Source: Hoeflea_A sp965204935
Lineage (GTDB): Bacteria; Pseudomonadota; Alphaproteobacteria; Rhizobiales; Rhizobiaceae
NCBI RefSeq assembly: GCF_965204935.1
Contig: NZ_CBDBFO010000002.1
Length of the DNA stretch: 64,000 bases
Reading direction: 5' to 3' (one strand)
Position numbers and translations under genes: made by a program. Shown here piece by piece: positions 1 to 8,199 of the stretch (positions are counted from its first letter, which is position 1; each line of letters begins with the position of its first letter). Under the pieces are notes generated by a model. It was not told the origin of the DNA. It saw nothing but the letters and a program-made list of their open reading frames with translations, and ran no database searches.

Positions 1-1
1 C

Positions 2-619
2 GATGTGACCGATCCGGCCAGTATGGATGCCGTCTTCGCCGACCTCGAGGAAAGGTGGGGCAAAATCGACTTCCTGGTCCACGCCATCGCTTTTTCCGAC
101 AAGGAGGAACTGACCGGCCGCTTCGTCAACACGACGCGTGAGAATTTTACCCGCACCATGGAAATCTCCGTCTATTCGCTCGCCGCCCTTGCGAGGCGTG
201 CGGAAGCCATCATGAACGATGGCGGGTCGATCCTGACGCTGACCTATTACGGCGCTGAAAAAGTCATGCCGCATTACAATGTCATGGGGGTGGCCAAGGC
301 GGCGCTGGAGGCAAGCGTGCGTTACCTGGCAGTCGATCTCGGCGGGCGCGGAATCAGGGTCAATGCCATCTCGGCCGGACCGATCAAGACGCTGGCGGCC
401 TCCGGCATCGGCGATTTCCGATATATCCTGAAGTGGAACGAGTACAACGCTCCGCTTAAACGGACCGTCACAACCGACGAGGTCGGCGCGTCTGCGCTCT
501 ACCTGCTTTCCGATCTTTCGGCCGCGGTGACGGGTGAAGTCCATCACGTCGACTCCGGCTATCACACGGTCGGAATGAAGGCTGTGGACGCACCGGACAT
601 TTCTGTCATCAAAGACTGA
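2..619 (+). CDS. fabI: Enoyl-ACP reductase (NADH), 5' end outside window
   Basis: C-terminal part (about 205 residues) of an enoyl-[acyl-carrier-protein] reductase of the short-chain dehydrogenase fold, which catalyses the last reduction in each round of type II fatty acid elongation. Seen: the FabI-type Tyr-x6-Lys signature (YNVMGVAK), a preceding tyrosine in the YYGAEK stretch, and the SAGPIKTLAASGI segment of the substrate loop. The nucleotide-binding N-terminus lies upstream of the window, so the reading frame is open from base 2. It is followed by a phosphatase gene, then aroC and ribB on the same strand, an order I associate with Rhizobiales. Length and motifs fit FabI, not FabG. Confidence 0.93.
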   Translation, partial: DVTDPASMDAVFADLEERWGKIDFLVHAIAFSDKEELTGRFVNTTRENFTRTMEISVYSLAALARRAEAIMNDGGSILTLTYYGAEKVMPHYNVMGVAKAALEASVRYLAVDLGGRGIRVNAISAGPIKTLAASGIGDFRYILKWNEYNAPLKRTVTTDEVGASALYLLSDLSAAVTGEVHHVDSGYHTVGMKAVDAPDISVIKD

Positions 620-650
620 CAAGAGCCCCCGAAAATGACTGAGGCGTTTG

Positions 651-1262
651 ATGGTCCATTCTCTACCGCCGATCTACGTGGTTCGGCACGGTGTCACGGA
701 CTGGAACGTCGAAGGGCGTTTTCAAGGCTCCCGCGACATCCCGCTCAACGCTGACGGGCGGCGGCAGGCGTCAGGCAACGGACATCTTCTGAAGGTCTTG
801 ATCGGCGAGCGCGTGGACGCCTTCGATTTTGTTTCCAGCCCCCTTGCCAGAACCTGTGAGACGATGGAGTTGCTCCGTTCGGCGATGAACCTGTCACCAG
901 AGGAGTACCGCATCGACGATCGCCTCATCGAGGTCTGTTTCGGCGACTGGGAGGGCCAGACCTATGACGAGCTCGCCCGGACCATGCCTGAACACATCGA
1001 AGAGCGCCTGCGCGACAAGTGGAATTTCCAGCCGCGCGGGGAAAATGCCGAGAGCTACGAGATTCTTAGCTGGCGGGTCGCGGCCTGGCTCAATGGCGTG
1101 GAAGGCCCCACCGTCTGCACGACCCATGGCGGGGTTATCCGGACACTGTTTCATATTGTTGCGGACATGCCGGGTTCAAAGGCAGCGGAACTGACCGTTC
1201 CCCAAGATCGCGTTCTGAAGATCGAAAACCGTACATTGAACTGGCTGGAAACATCGGCCTGA
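651..1262 (+). CDS. Histidine phosphatase family protein (phosphoglycerate mutase-like)
   Basis: About 203 residues of the branch-1 histidine phosphatase fold. The N-terminal RHG motif with following TDWN (VVRHGVTDWN) carries the phospho-accepting histidine; a second catalytic histidine is in CTTHGGV near residue 160, and an acidic residue in the EVCFGDWEG stretch completes the site. The true substrate cannot be read from the sequence; relatives act on sugar phosphates or nucleotides. The ATG at 651 is preferred over the in-frame TTG at 648. It sits 31 bases after fabI and may be cotranscribed with it. Confidence 0.85.
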   Translation: MVHSLPPIYVVRHGVTDWNVEGRFQGSRDIPLNADGRRQASGNGHLLKVLIGERVDAFDFVSSPLARTCETMELLRSAMNLSPEEYRIDDRLIEVCFGDWEGQTYDELARTMPEHIEERLRDKWNFQPRGENAESYEILSWRVAAWLNGVEGPTVCTTHGGVIRTLFHIVADMPGSKAAELTVPQDRVLKIENRTLNWLETSA

Positions 1263-1432
1263 AACGGCTGTAGCACCGGTGTTTTGTCGCGATTTCAAAC
1301 GGCTAGCGTCATTTTCGGCGAATTCGATTCATTTGACCCGCTGTAAAAAACTGCCTAGACGATGCAAGAAAACTGGCGGACGATGTATTGTCGGTATAGA
1401 CCGCGACGTCCCTTCAATTCCAGGCAGGATGC

Positions 1433-2527
1433 ATGTCACACAACACCTTTGGCCACCTGTTCCGAGTCACCACCTGGGGCGAGAGTCACGGCCCTGCCCT
1501 CGGTTGCGTCGTCGACGGCTGTCCGCCCGGTATCGAGTTCACGGTCAGCGAGTTGCAGCATTGGCTCGACAAGCGCAAACCCGGCCAGTCGCGGTTTGTG
1601 ACGCAGCGGCGCGAGGCGGATGCGGTCAAGGTGCTTTCGGGCACCATGGCGAAGGACGATGGCGAGACACTTGTGACAACCGGCACGCCGGTTTCGATGA
1701 TTATCGAAAACACCGATCAGCGATCCAAGGACTATTCCGAAATTGCCCGGCGGTACCGGCCCGGTCACGCCGATTTCACCTATGATGCAAAATACGGCAT
1801 CCGTGACTATCGCGGTGGCGGCCGCTCGTCCGCCCGAGAGACCGCTGCCCGGGTCGCCGCTGCAGGGCTGGCACGCAAGGTCGTTCCGGGGATGACCATT
1901 CGCGGTGCGCTTGTCCAGATCGGCACAATTGCGGTGAACCGCGAAAACTGGGACTGGGACACCGTCGATGGCAATCCGTTCTTCTGTCCGGACGCCGAAA
2001 CCGTGCCGCGCTGGGAGGCCTATCTCGACGATGTGCGCAAGGCAGGCTCTTCCGTCGGCGCGGTGATCGAGGTGATCGCGGAGGGCATTCCGGCTGGCCT
2101 CGGCGCGCCCGTTTACGCCAAACTCGATCAGGACATCGCCTCGAACCTCATGTCGATCAACGCGGTCAAGGGTGTCGAGATCGGAAACGGCTTCGGAGCC
2201 GCATCGATCACAGGCGAGGAAAATGCCGACGAAATGCGCATGGGTGCCGACGGAAAACCCGTGTTTCTGTCCAACAACGCCGGCGGAATTGCGGGCGGCA
2301 TTTCGACCGGCCAGCCGATCGTTGCACGTTTTGCGGTCAAGCCCACATCATCGATCCTGACCGAACGGCGCAGTGTCGATGCAGACGGCAACGAGGTGGA
2401 TGTGCGCACAAAGGGCCGGCACGACCCTTGCGTCGGTATTCGCGCCGTTCCGATCGGCGAGGCCATGCTTGCCTGTACGCTCGCCGACCATTATTTGCGA
2501 CACCGTGGCCAGACCGGCCGCGTATAG
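1433..2527 (+). CDS. aroC: Chorismate synthase
   Basis: 364 residues, usual length for AroC, which converts 5-enolpyruvylshikimate-3-phosphate to chorismate with reduced FMN at the end of the shikimate pathway. Family signatures seen: GESHGPALGCVVDGCPPG near the N-terminus, YRGGGRSSARETAARVAAG-like stretch around residue 130, and GRHDPCVGIRAVPIGEAM near the C-terminus. The start ATG at 1433 gives MSHNTFG, the normal family start. About 170 bases upstream, non-coding, probably contain its promoter. ribB begins 27 bases after the stop. Confidence 0.97.
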   Translation: MSHNTFGHLFRVTTWGESHGPALGCVVDGCPPGIEFTVSELQHWLDKRKPGQSRFVTQRREADAVKVLSGTMAKDDGETLVTTGTPVSMIIENTDQRSKDYSEIARRYRPGHADFTYDAKYGIRDYRGGGRSSARETAARVAAAGLARKVVPGMTIRGALVQIGTIAVNRENWDWDTVDGNPFFCPDAETVPRWEAYLDDVRKAGSSVGAVIEVIAEGIPAGLGAPVYAKLDQDIASNLMSINAVKGVEIGNGFGAASITGEENADEMRMGADGKPVFLSNNAGGIAGGISTGQPIVARFAVKPTSSILTERRSVDADGNEVDVRTKGRHDPCVGIRAVPIGEAMLACTLADHYLRHRGQTGRV

Positions 2528-2553
2528 GATCGATCGGGACAACAGGACGCTTC

Positions 2554-3660
2554 ATGTCATATGATCAGACACGGGTTGTGGAGGCATTGCGCGCCTTTGA
2601 AGCCGGAGAAATCGTTGTCGTCACGGATGACGACGGCCGCGAGAACGAAGGCGACCTGATCATCGCAGCCGTGCATTGCACGCCGGAGAACATGGCCTTT
2701 ATCGTCCGGCACACATCCGGCATCGTGTGTGCGCCGATGACGCGTTCCGATGCCAAACGTCTCAATCTGACGGCTATGGTCGCCGAGAACGACGCGCCAC
2801 ACGCCACGGCCTTCACGGTATCGGTCGACTACAAACATGGCACGACCACGGGGATCTCGGCTGACGACCGCACATTGACGGTCCGTAATCTCGCCAATCC
2901 CAATGCGGGCGCCGCTGACTTTGTCCGGCCCGGCCACATATTTCCGCTGGTCGCCCGCGAGGGCGGTGTCCTTATGCGCTCCGGACACACGGAAGCCGCC
3001 GTCGATCTGTGCCGGCTTGCGGGGCTTCCTCCGGTCGGCGTGATCTGCGAACTCGTCAATGACGACGGCACCGTAACGCGCGGCCCGCAGGTCTCCGCTT
3101 TTGCCGAGCAGCACGGTCTGAAGCAGGTTTCGGTCGCCGATCTGATCGCCTATCGGCAGCGCCAGGAAACGCTGATCGAGCGGGGCGAAGTCTTTGATGT
3201 GGAAACGCCCTTCGGAAAAGCGACAGCGCACACCTATGCCCTGCCCTGGGATCCGATGCAGCATGTGGCCATTGTCTATGGCGACATTCGCGACGGTGTG
3301 GATATTCCGGTCCGCCTGCATCTGGAATCCGTCGTGGACGACGTATTCGGACAAGAGCCACCCATCAATTTCTACATGCAGCGGATTGCCGATCACGGGC
3401 GCGGCGTCATCGTCTATCTGCGCGAGGGGTCGGTCGGCGTCGGCAATTTCGGCAACGGCCGCAAGGCGGCAGGTGAGCGCGAGATCCACGAAGAGGCCAT
3501 GGCGCGCGACAATGAATGGCTCGAAATCGGCCTTGGCGCCCAGATCCTCAAGGAATTGGGAATCACGTCCATCGAGCTCTTCGCGTCGCGCAAGCGCCAT
3601 TATGTTGGTCTAGAGGGCTTCGGAATCGCGATCTCGAAGACCACTGTCTGCGAGAGCTGA
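2554..3660 (+). CDS. ribB: 3,4-dihydroxy-2-butanone-4-phosphate synthase with degenerate GTP cyclohydrolase II-like domain
   Basis: 368 residues. The N-terminal ~205 residues are RibB (ribulose-5-phosphate to the four-carbon riboflavin precursor), with DDDGRENEGD and HTSGIVCAP acid/metal motifs and RSGHTEAAVDLCRLAG. The C-terminal half has the GTP cyclohydrolase II fold pattern but where RibA has its zinc cysteines this protein reads HLESVVDDVFGQ, and the RGIGL motif is changed to SVGVGNFGNGRK. So the second domain is probably not a cyclohydrolase. ATG 2554 starts the domain; a longer open frame upstream overlaps aroC and is ignored. Relevant neighbour: a riboflavin-type riboswitch lies near 55.3 kb. 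Confidence 0.92.
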   Translation: MSYDQTRVVEALRAFEAGEIVVVTDDDGRENEGDLIIAAVHCTPENMAFIVRHTSGIVCAPMTRSDAKRLNLTAMVAENDAPHATAFTVSVDYKHGTTTGISADDRTLTVRNLANPNAGAADFVRPGHIFPLVAREGGVLMRSGHTEAAVDLCRLAGLPPVGVICELVNDDGTVTRGPQVSAFAEQHGLKQVSVADLIAYRQRQETLIERGEVFDVETPFGKATAHTYALPWDPMQHVAIVYGDIRDGVDIPVRLHLESVVDDVFGQEPPINFYMQRIADHGRGVIVYLREGSVGVGNFGNGRKAAGEREIHEEAMARDNEWLEIGLGAQILKELGITSIELFASRKRHYVGLEGFGIAISKTTVCES

Positions 3661-3720
3661 CAGGCGAACAAAAAACGCGGAACAACAACAAAACAGGGAT
3701 CCCAATCGTTCAGGCAGATC

Positions 3721-4647
3721 ATGACCACCCGGCTCTACACCCATCCGATCTATGTCGAACACCTGACGCCACCGGGGCATCCTGAGCGTCCCGACCGGCT
3801 ACGTGCGCTTGATGAGGTCTTCGAGCAGGACAGGTTTGATGCGCTCGACCGCCATCGGCCCGAGCAGGCCGACGAACATTTTGTTCTGCTTGCCCATCCG
3901 GAGGAACTGCTGTCACGGGTCAAGGCGGCGATCCCGGAGGAAGGACTTGCGGCGATCGACGCGGACACGTCGGCGAGCCCAAAGAGCCTGGAGGCCGCGC
4001 TGACCGCCGTTGGCGGTGCGATCGGCGCCGTGGACGATGTTTTCGCCGGAACAGCCGACAATGTCTTCCTTGCCTCCCGGCCACCCGGTCACCATGCCGA
4101 GGCCGACCGCGCCATGGGATTTTGCCTGTTCAACCACGCGGCGATCGCGGCACGCCATGCACAACAAAAACACGGCGCCGAACGCGTCGCCATCGTTGAC
4201 TGGGATGTGCATCACGGCAACGGGTCACAGGACATATTCTGGGACGATCCGAGCGTGCTCTACTGTTCGACGCACCAGATGCCGCTCTACCCGGGGACCG
4301 GCGGCAAGGACGAAACTGGCGCCGGCAACATCGTCAATGCGCCATTGTCGCCGCAGACCGGCAGCGACCGCTTTCGGGAGGCCTTCCGGACACGCGTTCT
4401 GCCGGCGCTTGAGAACATGCGTCCCGATCTCATCATCGTTTCCGCCGGTTTCGATGCCCATCACCGCGATCCGCTGGCGGAAATCAACCTGACCGCCGAT
4501 GATTTCGATTGGGCAACCGGACGGCTCATGGAGGTCGCCGGCCGATTTTGCGACAACCGCCTCGTAAGCATCCTTGAAGGCGGTTATGATCTGGAAGGTT
4601 TGGCCGAGTCGGCCGCATCGCATGTTGAGCGCCTGATGAAGGGTTAG
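3721..4647 (+). CDS. Histone deacetylase family protein (acetylpolyamine amidohydrolase-like)
   Basis: 308 residues with the arginase/deacetylase fold. Seen: RPPGHHAE with the two active-site histidines (about residue 120), VDWDVHHGNG with the zinc-binding Asp and His (about residue 160), a second zinc aspartate in SAGFDAHHRDPL, and the EGGYDLEGL C-terminal motif. Bacterial members remove acetyl groups from small amines or proteins; the substrate here is unknown. xseB starts two bases after its stop, so it probably heads an HDAC-xseB unit with dxs downstream. Confidence 0.9.
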   Translation: MTTRLYTHPIYVEHLTPPGHPERPDRLRALDEVFEQDRFDALDRHRPEQADEHFVLLAHPEELLSRVKAAIPEEGLAAIDADTSASPKSLEAALTAVGGAIGAVDDVFAGTADNVFLASRPPGHHAEADRAMGFCLFNHAAIAARHAQQKHGAERVAIVDWDVHHGNGSQDIFWDDPSVLYCSTHQMPLYPGTGGKDETGAGNIVNAPLSPQTGSDRFREAFRTRVLPALENMRPDLIIVSAGFDAHHRDPLAEINLTADDFDWATGRLMEVAGRFCDNRLVSILEGGYDLEGLAESAASHVERLMKG

Positions 4648-4649
4648 TC

Positions 4650-4907
4650 ATGAGCAAGGAAAACAAGGGCAATGAAGACATTGCCGCCATGAGTTTCGAG
4701 CAGGCGCTCGACCAACTCGAGAAGATCGTCGCCAGCCTTGAGACCGGCGATGTCCCGCTCAACCAATCCATCGAGATCTACGAGCGCGGCGAAGCGCTGA
4801 AGATGCACTGTGAAAAGCTGCTGAAAACGGCGGAAGACCGGATCGAGAAGATCCGGCTCAACCGCGATGGATCCGCCGGCGGGACAGAGCCGCTCGACAC
4901 CGATTAA
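4650..4907 (+). CDS. xseB: Exodeoxyribonuclease VII small subunit
   Basis: 85 residues, normal for XseB, the helical small subunit that binds XseA to form exonuclease VII, which degrades single-stranded DNA. The diagnostic pattern is SFEQALDQLEKIVASLETGDVPL followed by a helix with YERGEALKMHCEKLL. Stop of the upstream gene and this ATG are separated by two bases, indicating translational coupling. The following 164 bases to dxs are AT-richer and probably carry the dxs promoter. XseA is not in the window. Confidence 0.95.
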   Translation: MSKENKGNEDIAAMSFEQALDQLEKIVASLETGDVPLNQSIEIYERGEALKMHCEKLLKTAEDRIEKIRLNRDGSAGGTEPLDTD

Positions 4908-5071
4908 AGACGGGCGGTGCACAATTGCAGCACATGCTGATGAAAACCGGTACGGCGATCAACACTGCAGGTGCAGCAGCTTGCGACGATAACGCACTTG
5001 CTTTACCTCAAAAGGTTAACAAAATACGAGACTGCGCTAGTTAACCGACAAACGACACGAAAGCGGTACAT

Positions 5072-6994
5072 GTGAGCGATCGGCCCGACACCCCCCTTCT
5101 CGACCGTATAAACTATCCGGCGGACCTCAAGGACATTGATGATCGGGACATGCCGCAGCTTGCGGACGAGTTACGCTCCGAAATGATTGATGCGGTCTCA
5201 GTAACCGGTGGCCACCTGGGCGCTGGGCTCGGCGTTGTGGAGCTGACCCTTGCTATCCACAAGATATTCGATACCCCGCAGGACCGGCTGATCTTCGATG
5301 TCGGTCATCAATGTTATCCGCACAAGATCCTGACGGGACGGCGCGAACGCATCCGCACGCTGCGCCAGGAGGACGGGCTTTCCGGCTTCACGCGCCGCGC
5401 CGAGAGCGAGTTCGATCCATTCGGCGCCGCCCATTCGTCGACCTCCATTTCTGCGGGGCTCGGCATGGCCGTTGCGAGCAGCCTGTCGGACAATCCGCGC
5501 AATGTGATTGCGGTTATCGGCGATGGCGCAATGTCTGCCGGAATGGCCTATGAGGCGCTGAACAATGCCGGCGCCCTTGATGCGCGGCTGATCGTGATCC
5601 TGAACGACAATGACATGTCGATCGCGCCACCGACCGGCGCCATGAGTGCCTATCTGGCGCGGCTTGCCTCCGGGCGCACCTATATGGGGATGCGCGAATT
5701 CGGCAAAAAGCTTACAGCCTATCTCGGCAAGGCGGTTGACCGCGCCATCACCCGCGCCGTCGAGCACGCCCGTGGTTATGTGACCGGCGGAACGCTGTTC
5801 GAGGAACTCGGTTTTTACCATATCGGCCCGATTGACGGGCACAGCTTCGATCACCTGCTGCCGGTGCTGCGCAATGTGCGCGACAATGCCCAGGGGCCGG
5901 TTCTCATCCATGTGGTCACGCAAAAGGGCAAGGGATACGCACCCGCCGAAGCCGCGGCCGACAAGTATCACGGCGTTTCCAAATTCGATGTCATTACCGG
6001 GGCGCAGGCCAAGGCGCCGCCCAACGCGCCGAGCTATACGCGCGTCTTTGCCGATGCGCTGATCGAAGAGGCGGCGCATGACGAGAAAATCGTCGCGGTG
6101 ACCGCTGCCATGCCATCCGGCACCGGGCTCGACAAATTCATGGAGATCTACCCGGATCGCTGCTTTGACGTGGGCATCGCCGAGCAGCACGCGGTTACCT
6201 TCTGCGCCGGCATTGCCTCGGAAGGCTACCGGCCATTCGCGGCGCTCTATTCGACATTCCTGCAGCGCGCCTATGATCAGGTTGTCCACGATGTCGCCAT
6301 CCAGAGCCTGCCTGTGCGTTTCCCGATCGACCGGGCCGGTTTTGTCGGCGCCGATGGCCCGACCCATGCAGGCTCCTTCGACACGACCTATCTTGCCACC
6401 CTGCCCGGCTTCGTCGTCATGGCGGCGGCAGACGAGGCGGAACTGAAGCATATGGTGCGGACGGCGGCGGCCTATGATGAAGGGCCGATCTCCTTCCGAT
6501 ACCCGCGCGGCGAAGGCGCCGGTGTCGACCTGCCCGAACGCGGTTCGCTGATCGACATCGGCAAGGGGCGCCTGATCAAGGATGGCGGAAAGGTGGCCAT
6601 CCTGTCGTTTGGAACGCGGCTTGCCGAATGCGTACTTGCCGCGGAAGATCTCGACGCAGCCGGTCTGCCGGCCACAGTCGCGGATGCGCGCTTCGCCAAG
6701 CCTCTCGATCACGAGCTTATCCTGCAATTGGCGCGCCATCACGAGGTGATGATCACCGTCGAGGAAGGCGCTGTCGGCGGTTTCGGCTCGCATGTCATGC
6801 AGTTTCTCGCCCATGAAGGCCTGCTCGACAATGGTCTGAAGTTCCGGCCGCTGGTCATGCCGGACTATTTCATGCAGCAGGCCAAACCGGAAGCAATGTA
6901 CAGCCGCGCCGGGCTGGACCGGAAAGGCATCGTCAATGCCGCGTTCCAGGCACTCGGCAGCGAGACCGTGGTCTCCTCGTCGACGCAGGCGTAG
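5072..6994 (+). CDS. dxs: 1-deoxy-D-xylulose-5-phosphate synthase
   Basis: 640 residues, full length for DXS, the thiamine-diphosphate enzyme that condenses pyruvate and glyceraldehyde-3-phosphate in the first step of the MEP isoprenoid pathway. Seen: FDVGHQCYPHKILTGR, the thiamine site GDGAMSAGMAYEALNNAG...LNDNDMSI, and the central transketolase pyrimidine-binding segment FDVGIAEQHAVTFCAG with its catalytic glutamate. GTG at 5072 is the start that gives the usual N-terminus (SDRPDTPLLD). The same pathway appears again at ispE (44.8 kb) and the polyprenyl synthase (41.6 kb). A 615-residue open frame on the other strand is only its shadow. Confidence 0.97.
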   Translation: MSDRPDTPLLDRINYPADLKDIDDRDMPQLADELRSEMIDAVSVTGGHLGAGLGVVELTLAIHKIFDTPQDRLIFDVGHQCYPHKILTGRRERIRTLRQEDGLSGFTRRAESEFDPFGAAHSSTSISAGLGMAVASSLSDNPRNVIAVIGDGAMSAGMAYEALNNAGALDARLIVILNDNDMSIAPPTGAMSAYLARLASGRTYMGMREFGKKLTAYLGKAVDRAITRAVEHARGYVTGGTLFEELGFYHIGPIDGHSFDHLLPVLRNVRDNAQGPVLIHVVTQKGKGYAPAEAAADKYHGVSKFDVITGAQAKAPPNAPSYTRVFADALIEEAAHDEKIVAVTAAMPSGTGLDKFMEIYPDRCFDVGIAEQHAVTFCAGIASEGYRPFAALYSTFLQRAYDQVVHDVAIQSLPVRFPIDRAGFVGADGPTHAGSFDTTYLATLPGFVVMAAADEAELKHMVRTAAAYDEGPISFRYPRGEGAGVDLPERGSLIDIGKGRLIKDGGKVAILSFGTRLAECVLAAEDLDAAGLPATVADARFAKPLDHELILQLARHHEVMITVEEGAVGGFGSHVMQFLAHEGLLDNGLKFRPLVMPDYFMQQAKPEAMYSRAGLDRKGIVNAAFQALGSETVVSSSTQA

Positions 6995-7086
6995 CCCTCC
7001 CACAACACGACCCGTTAAGGTTAATTGCGCCATTTCGCCCGGCAAGCCGCCGGATTTGTTACATTATTCCGCGACCGAAACAGGGG

Positions 7087-7386
7087 ATGCGGAAGATGCG
7101 GCCCAATTTCCTGCCAGTCGCCGCGTATGCGGTGTGCCTTTGCGTCTGCGTAGCGGGCGCAGCGCAAGCTGGCCCGAAATATGACCGGAAGATTGAACAG
7201 GCGGCGATCACGATTGTTGCCGGCAAGCTCGGCATGATCCGTGGTACGCACGACATTGCGGAGCCGCATTCCATCTATCCGCCGATTGAGGTCAGAAGCG
7301 CTTCCGACGGTACGCTTTTGCCCGCACGGCGCTACGACGTCGGAATCCACACCGCCGACATCGACGCACTGCTAGAACGGCGCTGA
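7087..7386 (+). CDS. Small secreted hypothetical protein
   Basis: 99 residues, not recognised. Residues 1 to about 28 form a Sec signal peptide: basic start (MRKMRPN), a hydrophobic cysteine-containing core, and an AQA-G cleavage site. The mature part, about 71 residues, contains KIEQAAITIVAGKLGMIRGTH, then a PPIEV and a YDVGIHTADID stretch with no cysteines. It lies between dxs and tlyA, 92 bases after dxs. Probably periplasmic. An alternative ATG four codons in would still leave the signal peptide intact. Confidence 0.7.
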   Translation: MRKMRPNFLPVAAYAVCLCVCVAGAAQAGPKYDRKIEQAAITIVAGKLGMIRGTHDIAEPHSIYPPIEVRSASDGTLLPARRYDVGIHTADIDALLERR

Positions 7387-7434
7387 CACCCACAAAAGGC
7401 TTGCCTCGAAACCGTGTTGCGGCCATGAGAGGCA

Positions 7435-8199
7435 ATGACTGCCGATCAGACCAAAACCGGCGACAAGCTGCGCCTCGACCTCGTGCTTGTGCAGCAAGGG
7501 CATTTCGAGACCCGTGCGCGGGCCCGCGATGCGGTCGCGCGCGGAACGGTTTCTGTTGATGGGACAGTTTGCAAAAAACCCGGCATTCGCATTAATCCCG
7601 GCGCCGACCTGTCCGTCAGTGACCGGGCGCAGTCCTATGTTTCGCGGGCAGCACTGAAGCTGATCGCCGGACTTGAGGCATTCGGATTTGATCCCGGAGG
7701 CCGCAGCGTCATCGATCTCGGCGCATCCACAGGCGGGTTCTCGCAGGTCCTGCTGGAGCGCGGCGCATCGCAGGTCCTGGCCGTCGATGTGGGACATGAC
7801 CAATTGCACCCTGTGGTGCGGGATAATCCAAGACTGGTCAGTTTTGAGGGCCTCAATGCCCGTCACCTGACACAGGCCGGCATTGGCGGCCGGGCGTTCG
7901 ACGCGGTTGTCAGCGATGTGAGCTTTATCTCGCTGCGCCTGGCGCTGCCGCCCTCCCTCGCACTGGCGGAAAACGGCAGTTTTTGCGTGCTGCTCGTGAA
8001 ACCGCAATTCGAGGCAGGCAAGGACGGGCTCGGCAAAGGCGGGCTTTTGAAAGATCCGGCGCGCGGCCCGGAAATCGCGGCGGAGCTTTCCGACTGGCTC
8101 GGATCGCAGGCCGGCTGGCGCAGCGTCGGTGTACACCCCTCCCCGATCGAGGGCGGCGACGGCAATCGCGAGTTCCTGCTTGGGGGTATCAAGCAATGA
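7435..8199 (+). CDS. tlyA: TlyA family rRNA (cytidine-2'-O)-methyltransferase
   Basis: 254 residues. An N-terminal S4 RNA-binding domain (RLDLVLVQQGHFETRARARDA) is followed by an FtsJ-like Rossmann methyltransferase domain with the SAM motif VIDLGASTGGFSQVLL and a lysine in LVKPQFEAGKD. TlyA proteins methylate ribosomal RNA; older annotations call them hemolysin A. The stop overlaps the start of the next methyltransferase gene (ATGA at 8196-8199), so the two RNA modification enzymes are translationally coupled. Confidence 0.92.
   Translation: MTADQTKTGDKLRLDLVLVQQGHFETRARARDAVARGTVSVDGTVCKKPGIRINPGADLSVSDRAQSYVSRAALKLIAGLEAFGFDPGGRSVIDLGASTGGFSQVLLERGASQVLAVDVGHDQLHPVVRDNPRLVSFEGLNARHLTQAGIGGRAFDAVVSDVSFISLRLALPPSLALAENGSFCVLLVKPQFEAGKDGLGKGGLLKDPARGPEIAAELSDWLGSQAGWRSVGVHPSPIEGGDGNREFLLGGIKQ

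Noticed and set aside
5198..7045. A 615-codon open frame on the minus strand opposite dxs
   Set aside because: It is a GC-content shadow of dxs; composition is Arg/His-rich and there is no recognisable domain.
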